DNA of 64,000 bases from Rheinheimera texasensis DSM 17496 (GCF_000711985.1 NZ_JONU01000007.1:868001-932000), one strand, 5' to 3'. Positions 52,454 through 62,766 are shown, counted from the stretch's first letter. Notes: generated from the sequence alone by a model not told the origin. Program-made: numbers and translations.

Positions 52454-52942
52454 ACTTTGCGCCACTTTGGTTGTATTGAAGCCTTCCTCGGGGGTGGGAG
52501 CCATAAAATACTTTGTAACCTGCTCAAACATATCTGGCGTATCAGTTGCCGCTCTTTCAGGCTGTTCTTCGCGCCGTTTTTCAATCTGTTTTAAACAGGC
52601 CTCATTTGACAAGTCGATGTATACCAAATTATGTGGAGCTTCAACCTCGGAGAAAATGCTCCGAAACCAATCTCTTTGTGACAGAGTATTTGCCGGGAAG
52701 TCCATTACCACATTAGACCCCGCAGACAATATGGATTGAACAAGCTTTTTAATCTGCGGCTTAAGTAGATTTGAATATTCGATATAGTCATTTAGTGATG
52801 AAATCTTATTTGGATAAAGTGACGCTAGCCATTCATCTTCTGAAAGCAATACTGCATTGTCTTTCTGTGCGATTTCGCTAGCTTTGGTAGATTTTCCTGC
52901 CCCCATTTTTCCACAGAAGAAGGTCAATGTTCCTTTGTTCAT
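52448..52942 (-). CDS. P-loop ATPase/kinase-like cassette protein
   Basis: 164 residues from the ATG at 52942 (AGGAG before it). Walker A motif FCGKMGAGKSTKASEIAQ at 8-25 and a strand NVVMDFPANTLSQRDW near 90 with an Asp that could serve as Walker B. Similar to AAA_33-type kinases that phosphorylate small molecules, or to zeta-toxin/chloramphenicol-phosphotransferase relatives. The longer frame upstream starts inside the next attC and is rejected. Confidence 0.75.
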   Translation of the reverse strand: MNKGTLTFFCGKMGAGKSTKASEIAQKDNAVLLSEDEWLASLYPNKISSLNDYIEYSNLLKPQIKKLVQSILSAGSNVVMDFPANTLSQRDWFRSIFSEVEAPHNLVYIDLSNEACLKQIEKRREEQPERAATDTPDMFEQVTKYFMAPTPEEGFNTTKVAQSA

Positions 52943-52960
52943 CTTTGCTCCTATTTTGAT

Positions 52961-53040
52961 GCATAACATATTAATCAACGGCAAAACGCACGCTTTAAAC
53001 CCTGCGCTATGCCTTTGATGTTTTTTAACATCAGTTAACA
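52961..53040. repeat. Terminal attC site of the array
   Basis: Bounded by GCATAAC on the left and GTTAACA on the right. Arms ATCAA-GGCA-CGCA and TGCG-TGCC-TTGAT pair well. It is the upstream-most site seen; the next 180 bases hold no cassette gene, no recognisable attI and no integrase gene. Confidence 0.65.
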
Positions 53041-53219
53041 CTACCGAAAAAAGCTACAGATCTCAATCTCTTTGCCGCGAGGCCACGCTTTGTAAAATCT
53101 GAAAGCGTGCATGGTGCCGCCTTTCGGATGCATCACCTTTTATTTACATTTTTCCGCCAGTGGGCTTGTACTGGGAAATTACTCAGGCTCTATTTTTTGT
53201 CGCAGCAATTTCAGCAGAA

Positions 53220-53696
53220 TCACATCCCCATGCCGGCAAATAACCTTGGGTTGTAGATATCGTGAAACACTTGTTCGAGGTGTAGCTGGCTGGCGTCTGG
53301 GTGGCTGGCGTTAAACAGCAGGATGCTGCCAAGGCCGGGCGGCACTGTGACGCTGGGCAGTTCCAGCGCAACTTTTGTTTGGCTGTGCAGCCAGTCGCTG
53401 CCGATTTGTTGAGTAGAAAGCGGATAAGGGAAAATGTCCCAGTCGGCGGGCAAAATACCGCTGAATGGTTCAATCAGGGCATCCGGTAACTGATATTGGC
53501 CGAGCCGGTAGCTTTTTGGGATAAAACGTGGCGATGGCAGATAGTTGGCGACTTCCAGCATGGCGACAGCGGCAGAACTGGCAAAATACAACACGCGTTG
53601 GCCCGGTTGATTCCAGCGGCCGCCGCTTTTAAAACTAGCGCCTTCGCCGCTGAAGTTCTGCAGGAAAGCTTCCGGGCAGATACGATACAGCTGCAT
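53220..53696 (-). CDS. RES-domain toxin
   Basis: 158 residues of the RES family, toxins that degrade NAD+ in the cytoplasm. LYRICPEAFLQNFSGEGASFKSGGRWNQPGQRVLYFASSAAVAMLEVANY carries the conserved Arg and Glu, and ILLFNASHPDASQLHL the late Ser. It starts at the stop base of the Xre-type antitoxin gene (one base overlap), the typical order for RES-Xre pairs. Stands directly beside the cassette array, where toxin-antitoxin pairs often stabilise the DNA. Confidence 0.88.
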   Translation of the reverse strand: MQLYRICPEAFLQNFSGEGASFKSGGRWNQPGQRVLYFASSAAVAMLEVANYLPSPRFIPKSYRLGQYQLPDALIEPFSGILPADWDIFPYPLSTQQIGSDWLHSQTKVALELPSVTVPPGLGSILLFNASHPDASQLHLEQVFHDIYNPRLFAGMGM

Positions 53697-54148
53697 CAGC
53701 TGAATTCACCAAATTCAATGGCTTGCAGCACGTCAGCCACCATTTTGCGGCCGACAAAACTGTCAAATAATGCGATGGGTTTGTCGCCGGACAAGGCCGG
53801 CATCGGGCTGTTCAGCCATTGGCGCGCCATGTCGGGACCAAACAGATTTTCAGCGCGACAAATCAGTTGCAGCATATCCAGCACCGGCTCGGCCTGGTGG
53901 CTGGGTAAAGTGCCTTTATACAGCCGGCTGATATTGGCGGCACTGATGGACAAGGCCACCACTAATACCGGTTTTAATTCGGGGAGCCACTGCAGCAAAG
54001 TTTTTACTTTGTCGCCGGACACGCCGTCGCGCACCAGCTGCAGATAACTGCGTTTATTTGCAAAGATTGTGGCAGAGACTGCACAGGCGTCAGAGACTGA
54101 CTGCTTATACAGCGTGGGGTTGGCGGCTTTATGGATAGAAGTTGTCAT
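53696..54148 (-). CDS. Xre/ParS-type antitoxin (DUF2384)
   Basis: 150 residues. The helical N-terminal part contains an Xre-like HTH region (LVVALSISAANISRLYKGTLPSHQAEPVLDMLQLI), and the C-terminal DUF2384 toxin-binding part shows ARQWLNSPMPALSGDKPIALFDSFVGRKMVADVLQAIEFG. It neutralises the RES toxin and probably represses the operon. GGAGG precedes the start. Confidence 0.9.
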   Translation of the reverse strand: MTTSIHKAANPTLYKQSVSDACAVSATIFANKRSYLQLVRDGVSGDKVKTLLQWLPELKPVLVVALSISAANISRLYKGTLPSHQAEPVLDMLQLICRAENLFGPDMARQWLNSPMPALSGDKPIALFDSFVGRKMVADVLQAIEFGEFS

Positions 54149-54371
54149 GACTCACCTCCTTGAACGCTGGTTTCACCATACCGCAAAATAGCCAATACAT
54201 CAAAATGATTTAACTACAAAATCAAAACGATGAACTCACCCATTGGCAGGGCAACGCTACAGCATCAATCAGTATTCTGTGCCCAAGATGCCATTCGCCT
54301 GTGGATGCTGTCTTTACTGGGCGGCATCATGGTTCTTGGATATGATGGTGTTTTTCCCACAGAAGCCTGAT

Positions 54372-55103
54372 ATGCAACCCCTTTCCCGCTTACAACAAAT
54401 GCTGCAGCGCCTGGGTCTCATCACCAGCAATGGCCACAATACTTCGGTTATTCATTTCACCGCCAAAATCCGCGTCGCACTGGCGGCCTTTATTGCCTTG
54501 TTCCTGATTGCCTGGGTCAGCCTGCAAGTTGCAGCGCAAACCGGCGCGGTGTTTTTATTGGCGTCTATGGGCGCATCGGCAGTGATTTTATTTGCGCTAC
54601 CGGCCAGCCCGCTGGCAAAGCCGTGGAATTTTATCGCCGGTCATCTAATTCCGGCCTGCATAGGTTTGGCTTGTGCCCATCTCTTTACCGACATTGCTCT
54701 GATGGCGGCGACGACAATAGCACTGGTGCTGTTTTCGATGTACGTTTTTGAATGCATGCATCCGCCCGGCGGCGCGACCGCACTGGTGCCGGTGATTGCC
54801 GCGCAAACAGGCCAGGTGCCGGAGCTGACATTTTTGCTCTGCCCTGTCCTGCTGAATCTGAGCATTATGGCCATTGCAGCCTATCTGCTGCGACGCACGC
54901 GCTGGGTCCCCGCCGGCGTGCACCCCGTCACAACTCCGGCAATCCCATTGGTACAAGTCGCACCGGCAGACATCACCGAAGCACTCAACAGCATGGACAC
55001 AGTGCTCGATATCGACGAAGAACAACTGCTGGAGTTATTCGAAAAATCAAAGCATTACGCGCAAGTTCGGATGCAGGGTTCTGCTGGCTCGGTGAGGAAA
55101 TAG
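54372..55103 (+). CDS. HPP family membrane protein
   Basis: 243 residues with four transmembrane helices (about 30-175). The family name motif HPPGGATAL is at about 130. The C-terminal 60 residues are acidic and soluble (DITEALNSMDTVLDIDEEQLLELFEKSKHYAQ). Relatives include nitrite transporters; the substrate is unknown here. The ATG at 54372 opens the conserved part; the longer frame from 54243 lacks homologous character. The gene lies on the plus strand, opposite to both neighbours. Confidence 0.82.
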   Translation: MQPLSRLQQMLQRLGLITSNGHNTSVIHFTAKIRVALAAFIALFLIAWVSLQVAAQTGAVFLLASMGASAVILFALPASPLAKPWNFIAGHLIPACIGLACAHLFTDIALMAATTIALVLFSMYVFECMHPPGGATALVPVIAAQTGQVPELTFLLCPVLLNLSIMAIAAYLLRRTRWVPAGVHPVTTPAIPLVQVAPADITEALNSMDTVLDIDEEQLLELFEKSKHYAQVRMQGSAGSVRK

Positions 55104-55283
55104 CTTCGTTGTATCACAGCAACAGAGAGAAATGGGGGCCTGTCAAGAAAGGTTAAATCTCATCACGGGATTGGTATTAATTCCGGGGAAAGGTCACCTG
55201 TCACTCCGCCCTAGTCAACGGCTGAGTCAACAAATATGGGCGGCTACAAGACCCGCCCCTACCGTTAAACATCACCCCATAAT

Positions 55284-55309
55284 AAAAAACCCGCCAAATG
55301 GCGGGTTTT
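55284..55309 (-). terminator. Terminator of the gcv operon
   Basis: AAAACCCGCC-AAAT-GGCGGGTTTT on the plus strand; on the minus strand the hairpin is followed by TTTTTTATT. It lies 37 bases after the gcvP stop and could also stop the HPP transcript. Confidence 0.85.
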
Positions 55310-55345
55310 CCTATCAATTTCAGAGTTTTACCTCAAAAATTTCTA

Positions 55346-58234
55346 TTACCGGTAATCTTCCGGGCTAGGACATGCACACATCAGGTTGCGGTCGCCGTAA
55401 ACGTCGTCGATACGTGTTACTGTTGGCCAGAACTTGTTGTCGGCAACGTACTGCGTTGGGAACGCAGCGTATTGACGGTCGTAGGCGCGGTCCCAGTTGG
55501 CGTCGAAAATGTCGGCCATAGTGTGCGGCGCGAAGTGCAGCGGGCTGTTGTCCGCGGTCCATTCGCCGGCTTCTACTTTGGCAATTTCTGCGCGGATAGA
55601 AGTCATGGCTTCGATGAACTTGTCCAGTTCCACTTTGGATTCTGATTCAGTTGGTTCAATCATCAGCGTACCAGCTACCGGGAATGACATAGTCGGGGCG
55701 TGGAAGCCGTAGTCCATCAGGCGTTTGGCGATGTCCATTTCGGTGACACCAGTCGCTTCTTTCAGTGGACGCATGTCGATAATACATTCGTGCGCCACAC
55801 GGCCGTTGGTGCCTTTGTACAGCACCGGGAACATCGGGTCCAGTTTGGCAGCCATGTAGTTGGCGTTCAGAATGGCCATTTCTGTCGCCTGACGTAAGCC
55901 ATCGCCGCCCATCATTTTGATGTACATCCAGCTGATTGGCAGAATGCCGGCACTGCCAAATGGCGCGGCCGATACTGCGCCGTTGTTCGCGCCGGTGTCT
56001 TCGATTTTCACTACTGCGTGGTTAGGCAGGAACGGGGCCAGCTGTTTTTTCACGCCGATTGGACCCATGCCCGGGCCGCCACCGCCGTGTGGAATACAGA
56101 AGGTTTTGTGCAGGTTTAAGTGCGATACGTCCGCACCGATAAAGCCTGGTGCTGTCACGCCCACTTGCGCGTTCATGTTGGCGCCGTCCATATAGACCTG
56201 GCCGCCATGCGCGTGGATGATGTCACACAGCTCACGAATGGATTCTTCAAATACACCGTGTGTGGACGGGTAAGTCACCATGATGGCTGCTAAGCGGTCT
56301 GACACAGCTTCGGCTTTAGCTTTTAAATCCGCCATGTCGATGTTGCCTGACTTGTCACAGTCGACCAGCACCACTTCGAAACTTGCCATCGCCGCTGTTG
56401 CCGGGTTAGTCCCGTGCGCAGATACCGGGATTAAACAGATGTTGCGGTGACCTTCGCCACGGCTTTCGTGGTATTTGCGGATCGCAATCATACCGGCGTA
56501 TTCGCCTTGTGCACCGGAGTTTGGCTGCATCGACATTTGGTCGTAGCCAGTGATGTTCACCAGCCAGTCGGCCAGTTCGCCAATCATCTGGTAATAACCT
56601 TCCGCCTGATTTTTTGGCACGAACGGGTGCAGTGCGCCAAATTCTGGCCAGGTCACCGGGATCATCTCAGCAGTGGCGTTTAACTTCATCGTGCACGAAC
56701 CTAATGAAATCATGGAGTGGTTCAGTGCTAAGTCTTTGTTCTCCAGCTTTTTGATATAACGCAGCATCTCAGTTTCGCTGTGATACTGGTTAAAGACCGG
56801 GTGCGTTAAGTACTTGGAAGTCCGCACTAAATCAGCCGGAATTGAGTTGGAGCCATTGGCGACGATAGCGGCGTCCAGCGCTGCTACGTCTAAACCATGG
56901 CCTTGGCCGAAGACGATATCAAACAGCTCAGCGATATCGGCAGCTGTAGTGGCTTCGCTGAAGCTGACGCCTAAAGTGTCGGCTAAATCAGTACGGAAGT
57001 TCACACCAGCGGCTTCAGCACGTGCAACCACTTCAGCACGGTTAGCCACGTTGAAAGTCACAGTGTCGAACCAGCTGTTGTGCTTCAGCGCAACGCCTTT
57101 GGCGGTTAAGCCAGCGGCGAATACGTCAGCAGAGCGGTGAATACGCTCAGCGATATTTTTCAGGCCAACCGGGCCGTGGTACACGCAGTAGAACGAAGCC
57201 ATGTTGGCCAGTAACACTTGTGCAGTACAGATGTTCGAGTTGGCTTTTTCACGGCGGATATGCTGTTCACGGGTTTGCATCGCCATACGCAATGCCTGAT
57301 TGCCACGGCGGTCTTTAGACACACCGATGATACGGCCTGGCATTGAACGTTTGTAATCGTCGCGCGTGGCGAAGAATGCTGAGTGTGGGCCACCGAAAGC
57401 CATTGGCACACCAAAACGCTGGGCAGAACCTAACACCACGTCTGCGCCTAATTCGCCCGGAGATTTTAACAACAGCAGTGCCATTGGGTCAGTCGCGACC
57501 GCAACTACAGCTTTTTTCGCTTTTAAATCAGCAATTAACTGCGCATCGTTACGTACTTCACCTGTGGTTGACGGGTATTGGATTAACGCACCGAATACGT
57601 CATGGTTCACGGCATCTGCCGCTTTACCGACGATGGTGTCAAAACCAAACATCTCGGCACGGGTGCGCACCACGTCGATGGTTTGCGGGTGCACGTCGTC
57701 AGCGATGAAATAAGTGTTGGATTTGTTTTTAGTGACGCGTTTGGCCAGTGCCATTGCTTCGGCAGCAGCGGTTGCTTCATCCAGCAGAGAGGCAGACGCC
57801 AGGTCCATGCCGGTTAAATCTAATGACACTTGTTGGAAATTCAGCAGCGCTTCTAAACGGCCCTGGGCAATTTCCGGCTGGTATGGCGTGTACGCAGTGT
57901 ACCAGCCCGGGTTTTCCAGCACGTTACGCAGGATCACGTTTGGCGTGTGCGTTGGGTGGTAGCCCATACCAATGTATGATTTGAAGATTTTGTTTTTGCT
58001 GGCAACCGCTTTTAAGTAAGCCAGGGCTTCCACTTCGTTAACAGCTTCGCCTGTCGCTAAAGGCGTGGTCAGACGGATGCCGGCCGGCACTGTCTGCGCG
58101 ATCAGCTCTTCGACGCTGCTGACACCTAATTCGGCCAGCATGGCCTGGGTCTGTTCAGCGTCCGGACCAATGTGGCGGGCGATAAATTCTTGATGATTCG
58201 CAAGTTGCGACAGGGTTTTGACTGAAGTGGTCAT
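55346..58234 (-). CDS. gcvP: Glycine dehydrogenase (decarboxylating), P protein
   Basis: 962 residues, full length for the homodimeric type. It decarboxylates glycine with pyridoxal phosphate and passes the aminomethyl group to GcvH. The PLP-binding Lys is in [20 protein letters not shown] (about 705), and [57 protein letters not shown] and [13 protein letters not shown] are the conserved blocks. It follows gcvH after 178 bases holding a hairpin. Confidence 0.97.
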   Translation of the reverse strand: MTTSVKTLSQLANHQEFIARHIGPDAEQTQAMLAELGVSSVEELIAQTVPAGIRLTTPLATGEAVNEVEALAYLKAVASKNKIFKSYIGMGYHPTHTPNVILRNVLENPGWYTAYTPYQPEIAQGRLEALLNFQQVSLDLTGMDLASASLLDEATAAAEAMALAKRVTKNKSNTYFIADDVHPQTIDVVRTRAEMFGFDTIVGKAADAVNHDVFGALIQYPSTTGEVRNDAQLIADLKAKKAVVAVATDPMALLLLKSPGELGADVVLGSAQRFGVPMAFGGPHSAFFATRDDYKRSMPGRIIGVSKDRRGNQALRMAMQTREQHIRREKANSNICTAQVLLANMASFYCVYHGPVGLKNIAERIHRSADVFAAGLTAKGVALKHNSWFDTVTFNVANRAEVVARAEAAGVNFRTDLADTLGVSFSEATTAADIAELFDIVFGQGHGLDVAALDAAIVANGSNSIPADLVRTSKYLTHPVFNQYHSETEMLRYIKKLENKDLALNHSMISLGSCTMKLNATAEMIPVTWPEFGALHPFVPKNQAEGYYQMIGELADWLVNITGYDQMSMQPNSGAQGEYAGMIAIRKYHESRGEGHRNICLIPVSAHGTNPATAAMASFEVVLVDCDKSGNIDMADLKAKAEAVSDRLAAIMVTYPSTHGVFEESIRELCDIIHAHGGQVYMDGANMNAQVGVTAPGFIGADVSHLNLHKTFCIPHGGGGPGMGPIGVKKQLAPFLPNHAVVKIEDTGANNGAVSAAPFGSAGILPISWMYIKMMGGDGLRQATEMAILNANYMAAKLDPMFPVLYKGTNGRVAHECIIDMRPLKEATGVTEMDIAKRLMDYGFHAPTMSFPVAGTLMIEPTESESKVELDKFIEAMTSIRAEIAKVEAGEWTADNSPLHFAPHTMADIFDANWDRAYDRQYAAFPTQYVADNKFWPTVTRIDDVYGDRNLMCACPSPEDYR

Positions 58235-58316
58235 GCCTGAGATTCCTGGTTGTGAACTTAAAAGCTGTTGTACGCAACCGGCCGCGATTGGGCCACCGGT
58301 TGCCGAAATTCAGTAG

Positions 58317-58389
58317 TGGCCAGCGTTGGCTGTCGCTGGCCACAAGGCTATGCCGGCCGCTAAATCAAAGCCCCGTAAAACGGGGCTTT
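58317..58389 (-). promoter_or_regulatory. Two hairpins between gcvH and gcvP
   Basis: A perfect AAAGCCCCG-TAAAA-CGGGGCTTT hairpin (58367-58389) without a strong T-run, and TGGCCAGCG...CGCTGGCCA (58317-58342). They may reduce read-through so that gcvP is made at a lower level than gcvH, or protect the gcvTH message end. Confidence 0.5.
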
Positions 58390-58412
58390 GCGGCGCTGGC
58401 TCTTCGCCTTGC

Positions 58413-58802
58413 TTATTCTTCGTCGATGGCGTTTTTGTAACCAGCGGCGTCTAACAGGCCGGCAACTTCGCTCTCGTCAGACGCTTTGATTTTGAACATC
58501 CAGCCGTCGGTGTATGGTGCGCTGTTAACCAGCTCTGGAGAATCGGTCAGTGCTTCGTTCACTTCAACGATTTCACCGGCGATTGGTGCGTAGATGTCAG
58601 AAGCAGCTTTCACTGATTCAGCAACTGCAACGTCGTCGCCCTGGGCTACAGAGTCGCCAACTTCTGGCAGCTCAACAAACACCATGTCACCCAGCAGGTC
58701 CTGAGCGTGCTCAGTAATACCTACGGTGTACACACCGTTGCCTTCACTGCGCAGCCACTCGTGAGAAGATGCATACTTTAATTCGGTAGGGATATTGCTC
58801 AT
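58413..58802 (-). CDS. gcvH: Glycine cleavage system H protein
   Basis: 129 residues. The lipoyl-bearing Lys65 is in [45 protein letters not shown] is the family N-terminus. It shuttles the aminomethyl group between GcvP, GcvT and lipoamide dehydrogenase. GAGGAA precedes the ATG; gcvT lies 70 bases upstream on the same strand. Confidence 0.97.
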   Translation of the reverse strand: MSNIPTELKYASSHEWLRSEGNGVYTVGITEHAQDLLGDMVFVELPEVGDSVAQGDDVAVAESVKAASDIYAPIAGEIVEVNEALTDSPELVNSAPYTDGWMFKIKASDESEVAGLLDAAGYKNAIDEE

Positions 58803-58872
58803 TTATTTATTCCTCGGACCTAACTCGACGTTTTTTATTGAGTATTTGTGTAAAAATTCTGCAAAAGCCAGT

Positions 58873-59952
58873 TTAGACGACTTTTTTGCCCATGCGGACA
58901 AAAGACGGCTTCACCACTTTAACCGGGACTAATTTACCACGGATATCCACTTCAGCCGTGTCGCCGGTCGAAGCCGGGACCCGCGCCATCGCAATAGAAT
59001 ACCCTAAGGTTGGTGAGAAAGTACCAGAAGTGATTTCACCTTCGCCACCTTCGACAACCACGCGCTGACCATGACGTAACACACCTTTTTGTTCCATCAC
59101 CAGGCCGACCAGTTTGGCAGTACCAGCCGCTTTTTGTTGCTCAAGCGCTGCGCGGCCGATGAAGTTACGGTCGCTTGGTTCCCAGGCGATAGTCCAGCCC
59201 ATGTTGGCGGCTAATGGCGATACGGTTTCATCCATATCCTGGCCATACAGGTTCATGCCTGCTTCTAAACGTAAGGTATCACGTGCGCCTAAACCGGCTG
59301 GTTTTACCCCTGCATCTAACAGTTGTTGCCAGAAATCAGCAGCCTGGGCTTCTGGTACAGAAATCTCGTAACCGTCTTCACCGGTGTAACCCGTGGTGGC
59401 GATAAATAAATCACCGGCCTGCACACCAAAAAATGGTTTCATGCCAGCGACAGCAGCTTGTTGTTCAGCGGAAAGGATAGTGGCGACTTTGGCTTTGGCG
59501 TTCGGGCCTTGTACGGCGATCATCGCAAACTCAGGGCGCTCAGTGACGCTGACGTCAAAGGCTTTAGCTTGTGCGTTGATCCAGGCTAAGTCTTTTTCGC
59601 GGGTAGCAGAGTTCACCACCAAGCGGAAGAAATCTTCAGTCAGGAAATAAACAATGAGGTCGTCGATAACGCCGCCAGCTTCATTCAGCATGCCGCTGTA
59701 TAAGGCTTTGCCAGGGACTGTCAGTTTGGCCACGTCATTGGCCAATAAGAAACGCAGAAATTCGCGGGTGCGGCTGCCTTTGAGGTCAACGATGGTCATG
59801 TGTGACACATCAAACATACCGGCGTCCTGGCGCACGGCGTGGTGCTCTTCAATCTGTGAACCGTAGTGCAGCGGCATGTCCCAGCCGTGGAAATCGACGA
59901 CTTTCGCGCCAGCTTCAAGATGTTTTGCGTATAACACAGTTTGTTGAGCCAT
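58873..59952 (-). CDS. gcvT: Aminomethyltransferase (glycine cleavage T protein)
   Basis: 359 residues from the ATG at 59952, which has AGGAAAG; a longer frame upstream is not conserved. It moves the methylene group from GcvH to tetrahydrofolate, releasing ammonia. Blocks: [64 protein letters not shown] and MARVP near the end. First gene of gcvTHP. Confidence 0.96.
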   Translation of the reverse strand: MAQQTVLYAKHLEAGAKVVDFHGWDMPLHYGSQIEEHHAVRQDAGMFDVSHMTIVDLKGSRTREFLRFLLANDVAKLTVPGKALYSGMLNEAGGVIDDLIVYFLTEDFFRLVVNSATREKDLAWINAQAKAFDVSVTERPEFAMIAVQGPNAKAKVATILSAEQQAAVAGMKPFFGVQAGDLFIATTGYTGEDGYEISVPEAQAADFWQQLLDAGVKPAGLGARDTLRLEAGMNLYGQDMDETVSPLAANMGWTIAWEPSDRNFIGRAALEQQKAAGTAKLVGLVMEQKGVLRHGQRVVVEGGEGEITSGTFSPTLGYSIAMARVPASTGDTAEVDIRGKLVPVKVVKPSFVRMGKKVV

Positions 59953-60076
59953 CAGTACTTTCCTCTGGAGCCGGTACATAGCCGGCATGCTGGGTATAAA
60001 CCTGTAAGGGCAGAAAGTGACACAGTCCGTCGGGCGGATGCCGTTATAACCGACTGGCCACCAAAAGATGGCCCGG

Positions 60077-60082
60077 ATTATA
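60077..60082 (-). promoter_or_regulatory. Possible -10 element of the gcv operon promoter
   Basis: On the minus strand TATAAT lies about 125 bases upstream of gcvT, preceded by a TTGAGG at slightly short spacing (14). The leader between it and gcvT does not show the conserved glycine-riboswitch sequence. Confidence 0.35.
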
Positions 60083-60169
60083 ACCGATGGGTTTCGCCTC
60101 AAATAGCCCCTTTTCGATTAGATTTAATAATCCGAAAACAGGCGCTATGACCGCCCTCACCGTTCAACA

Positions 60170-61399
60170 TTACAGCGAGATGACGCCAGGCCGCGCCACA
60201 GCTGGTAAATCGCCCTGATTACCCAACGCTGCTGCCAGCAGCTGCCGCTTCACCGGTGCCAATTGATTAGTGGCCGCCATACCAACAGCTCGTACCAGCT
60301 TGGCCAATGGATGCTGCAACATAAAGCCGCGTTTAAAGGCTTCCATCAACGCAATCATCTGTTGCGCCTCAGCTTTTCGCCAGCGTTCGTATTGCCGCAG
60401 CATGCGCTGCTCATTACAGGTTCGACCAGTGCTGATATTTTGTACTATTAGTTCTGCTAATGCACAAGCATCCATCAGACCAAGGTTCATGCCCTGCCCG
60501 GCGAGCGGATGAATAGTATGCGCCGCGTCGGCCACTAACACGGCATTGTGCTTCTGCCATTGACTGGCATAACGCATTTTGAGTGGATAACTACGTCGTT
60601 CAGTTTGCACGTTAAGCACACCGAGCACCGACTGACTGGCCGCCGTCAGCGCCTGATTAAATTGATCTGCAGGCATAGCAATCAGCTCAGCTGCACGTTC
60701 CGGCGCCACGCTCCAGACGATAGACACTAAATGCGGGTCGACCAAAGGCAACAAAGCCAAAGGCCCGGTTGGTAAAAACACCTGGCGCGCAGTGGCCTGA
60801 TGCGGCTCACTGGTGCGTACCACAGCGACTAGACCATGATGGTCATAATCCCAAAACGCCAATGGCATTTTTAACTGCTCACGCACCATCGAATTGGCGC
60901 CGTCAGCACCGACCAGCAACTTGCTGATATAAGCGCTGCCGTCGGCCAGCGTCAGCAGATTCTGCCGCTCACTGGCACTGATTTGCTGGATGCGCGCGTC
61001 AAACTTCCACTGGATGTTCGGATATTGCAGCGCACGCTGATACAAGCAAGCCCGCAGCTCTTCGTTATCGACTATCCAGCCAAGTGCCGGGGTCTGGGCG
61101 AGCGCGCCTAAATCAGTGGTGGCAAATTCAATGCGGGCAAAGCTGTCCGCTTCCCATACTTGCATCTGCTGATAGGCCGGTTTGGCAGTTAACAGCTGCC
61201 AGACGCCAAGACTATCAAGCACCCGCTGCGACGCCAGATTCAGCGCACTGACGCGGTTGAGCTGTGCCGGTCCTGCAACAGGCGCCGGACCTTGTTCCAG
61301 CACTGTGATTGGTAAATCCGGGCAGTTTTTGGCAAGCAATAACGCCAACGTCAGGCCGGCACTGCCTGCACCGGTGATCAGAATATCGGTATCTAACAT
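60170..61399 (-). CDS. ubiI: 2-octaprenylphenol hydroxylase UbiI-like FAD monooxygenase
   Basis: 409 residues from the ATG at 61399, whose protein starts directly with the FAD motif DILITGAGSAGLTLALLLA. The second motif VADAAHTIHPLAGQGMNLGLMDACALAE near 280 and LVGADGANSMVREQL complete the ubiquinone-hydroxylase family. It hydroxylates the ring in aerobic ubiquinone synthesis (C5 in UbiI/VisC). It overlaps ubiH by seven bases, the usual pepP-ubiH-ubiI order, so I chose ubiI over ubiF. Confidence 0.85.
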   Translation of the reverse strand: MLDTDILITGAGSAGLTLALLLAKNCPDLPITVLEQGPAPVAGPAQLNRVSALNLASQRVLDSLGVWQLLTAKPAYQQMQVWEADSFARIEFATTDLGALAQTPALGWIVDNEELRACLYQRALQYPNIQWKFDARIQQISASERQNLLTLADGSAYISKLLVGADGANSMVREQLKMPLAFWDYDHHGLVAVVRTSEPHQATARQVFLPTGPLALLPLVDPHLVSIVWSVAPERAAELIAMPADQFNQALTAASQSVLGVLNVQTERRSYPLKMRYASQWQKHNAVLVADAAHTIHPLAGQGMNLGLMDACALAELIVQNISTGRTCNEQRMLRQYERWRKAEAQQMIALMEAFKRGFMLQHPLAKLVRAVGMAATNQLAPVKRQLLAAALGNQGDLPAVARPGVISL

Positions 61400-62766
61400 G
61401 ATGAATGTCCGGTGGCGGCTGCTTTTGCCGCATGAGAGGCCGCTGTAACAGCCGCTTGGTTCGCAGCTTGCTGATGCGCGATTTGTTGCTGTGTGATTAG
61501 TTGTTTTTGGCTGGCGAGCGGCGACAGCCCCATCGTCAGTGCGGCAAAAGGCTGCTTTAACATGTCGCACTGATTTAACACGCTGAGGCCAATACTGCGG
61601 CCTAATGCCAGCAACTTACTGTCGTTGGAAAATAACCGCACCAGACTGTCGGTAAAACCGACCACCTGCGCCATATCGGCGCTGCGCAATTGCTGATATT
61701 GCCGGGTTAAGCCATAAGCGCCGGCATCGGCGCAGTGCAGAGCCAGCAGCTGCAGCAGTGCGTCTAAATCGCGTAGCGCCAGATTAAAACCCTGCCCAGC
61801 AATAGGATGTAAGTTATGCAGGCTGTTACCGCACAGCACCAGGCGGTGGTCAGCGGCTTTAGCAGCAGTTTTTAATTTCAGCGGATACACCACGCGGTTG
61901 CCAACGCCATTAAAAACCCCGGCGCTATAACCAAAAGCGTGCTGCAGCGCGGCGACAAATTCATTGTCCGGCAAGGCTTTGAGCGCTAACGCCTGTTCCG
62001 GCTGACAAGTCCAGACCAGCGAATAACGCTGCTGTGTCAGTGGCAACAGTGCCAACGGGCCATCGGCAGTGAAACGCTCAAAAGCTTTGCCCTGATGCGG
62101 CGAAGCTACTGCGATATTGGCAATCAAGGCACTTTGCTGATAATCGTGCTGCACGCTGTCGACGCCAGCCAGTGCGCGACTGGGCGAGTCGCCGCCTTCG
62201 CACAGCACTAACAAACGGCAGCGAAGCGCAGCGCCGCTTTGTAATTGCAGATGTTGGCAGTCACGTTCTGTGCGAATAGCGCTGATTTGGTCTGGTCTAA
62301 ACCAGGTGAGCTGTGAAGCTGGCACTTGTTGCAACTGCTGATACAGCAGTCGGCCAATCCATTCAATTTCAATGACATAACCTAAAGCGCTGCGGCCAAA
62401 CTCAGCTGCCGTCAACCGACTTTTGCCAAAATGGCCACGATCCGACACCTGAATATGCTCAATGGCACAGGCGTGGGATTTGAGTTCCGGCCAAATCCCC
62501 CAAGTAGCCAGCAAACCCACGCTGCCGGCGGAAAGCGCAATACTGCGGCTGTCAAAGCTGCTGGTATGTTGGGCTGTGGTATCTGCGCTTAGTTGACCGG
62601 CGTTCTGTTGTTCAGGCTGTTGCTCAATAATCGCAATCCGCAACGCCGGCAACTGCCGGCTGATTTGCAGCGCCAGCATAGCGCCGGTCATGCCGCCACC
62701 GGCGATCACCAGATCAAAGTTGTGGTCGTGATTGTTATGGGGTGCCGTGCTTTGGGCTGAACTCAC
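61393..62766 (-). CDS. ubiH: 2-octaprenyl-6-methoxyphenol hydroxylase
   Basis: 457 residues. FAD motif LVIAGGGMTGAMLALQIS, UbiH-type FDSRSIALSAGSVGLLATWGIWPEL and SDRGHFGKSRL...ALGYVIEI, with the second FAD motif GNSLHNLHPIAGQGFNLALRDLDALL. It adds a hydroxyl at C1 in ubiquinone synthesis. The start is a GTG after AGGAGCAGGT. The first 15 residues and the last 35 (Gln/Ala-rich: QQQIAHQQAANQAAVTAASH) are extensions beyond the typical 390-residue enzyme. Confidence 0.92.
   Translation of the reverse strand: MSSAQSTAPHNNHDHNFDLVIAGGGMTGAMLALQISRQLPALRIAIIEQQPEQQNAGQLSADTTAQHTSSFDSRSIALSAGSVGLLATWGIWPELKSHACAIEHIQVSDRGHFGKSRLTAAEFGRSALGYVIEIEWIGRLLYQQLQQVPASQLTWFRPDQISAIRTERDCQHLQLQSGAALRCRLLVLCEGGDSPSRALAGVDSVQHDYQQSALIANIAVASPHQGKAFERFTADGPLALLPLTQQRYSLVWTCQPEQALALKALPDNEFVAALQHAFGYSAGVFNGVGNRVVYPLKLKTAAKAADHRLVLCGNSLHNLHPIAGQGFNLALRDLDALLQLLALHCADAGAYGLTRQYQQLRSADMAQVVGFTDSLVRLFSNDSKLLALGRSIGLSVLNQCDMLKQPFAALTMGLSPLASQKQLITQQQIAHQQAANQAAVTAASHAAKAAATGHSSC

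Noticed and set aside
53041-53219. Possible attI site or integrase remnant upstream of the array
   Set aside because: I could not find any tyrosine-recombinase-like frame or a convincing attI core in these bases.
55132-55368. Plus-strand frame of 78 residues after the HPP gene
   Set aside because: It runs through the gcv terminator and into gcvP, has no ribosome site and resembles no protein.
59953-60169. Glycine riboswitch before gcvT
   Set aside because: The conserved aptamer segments are not present on the minus strand.
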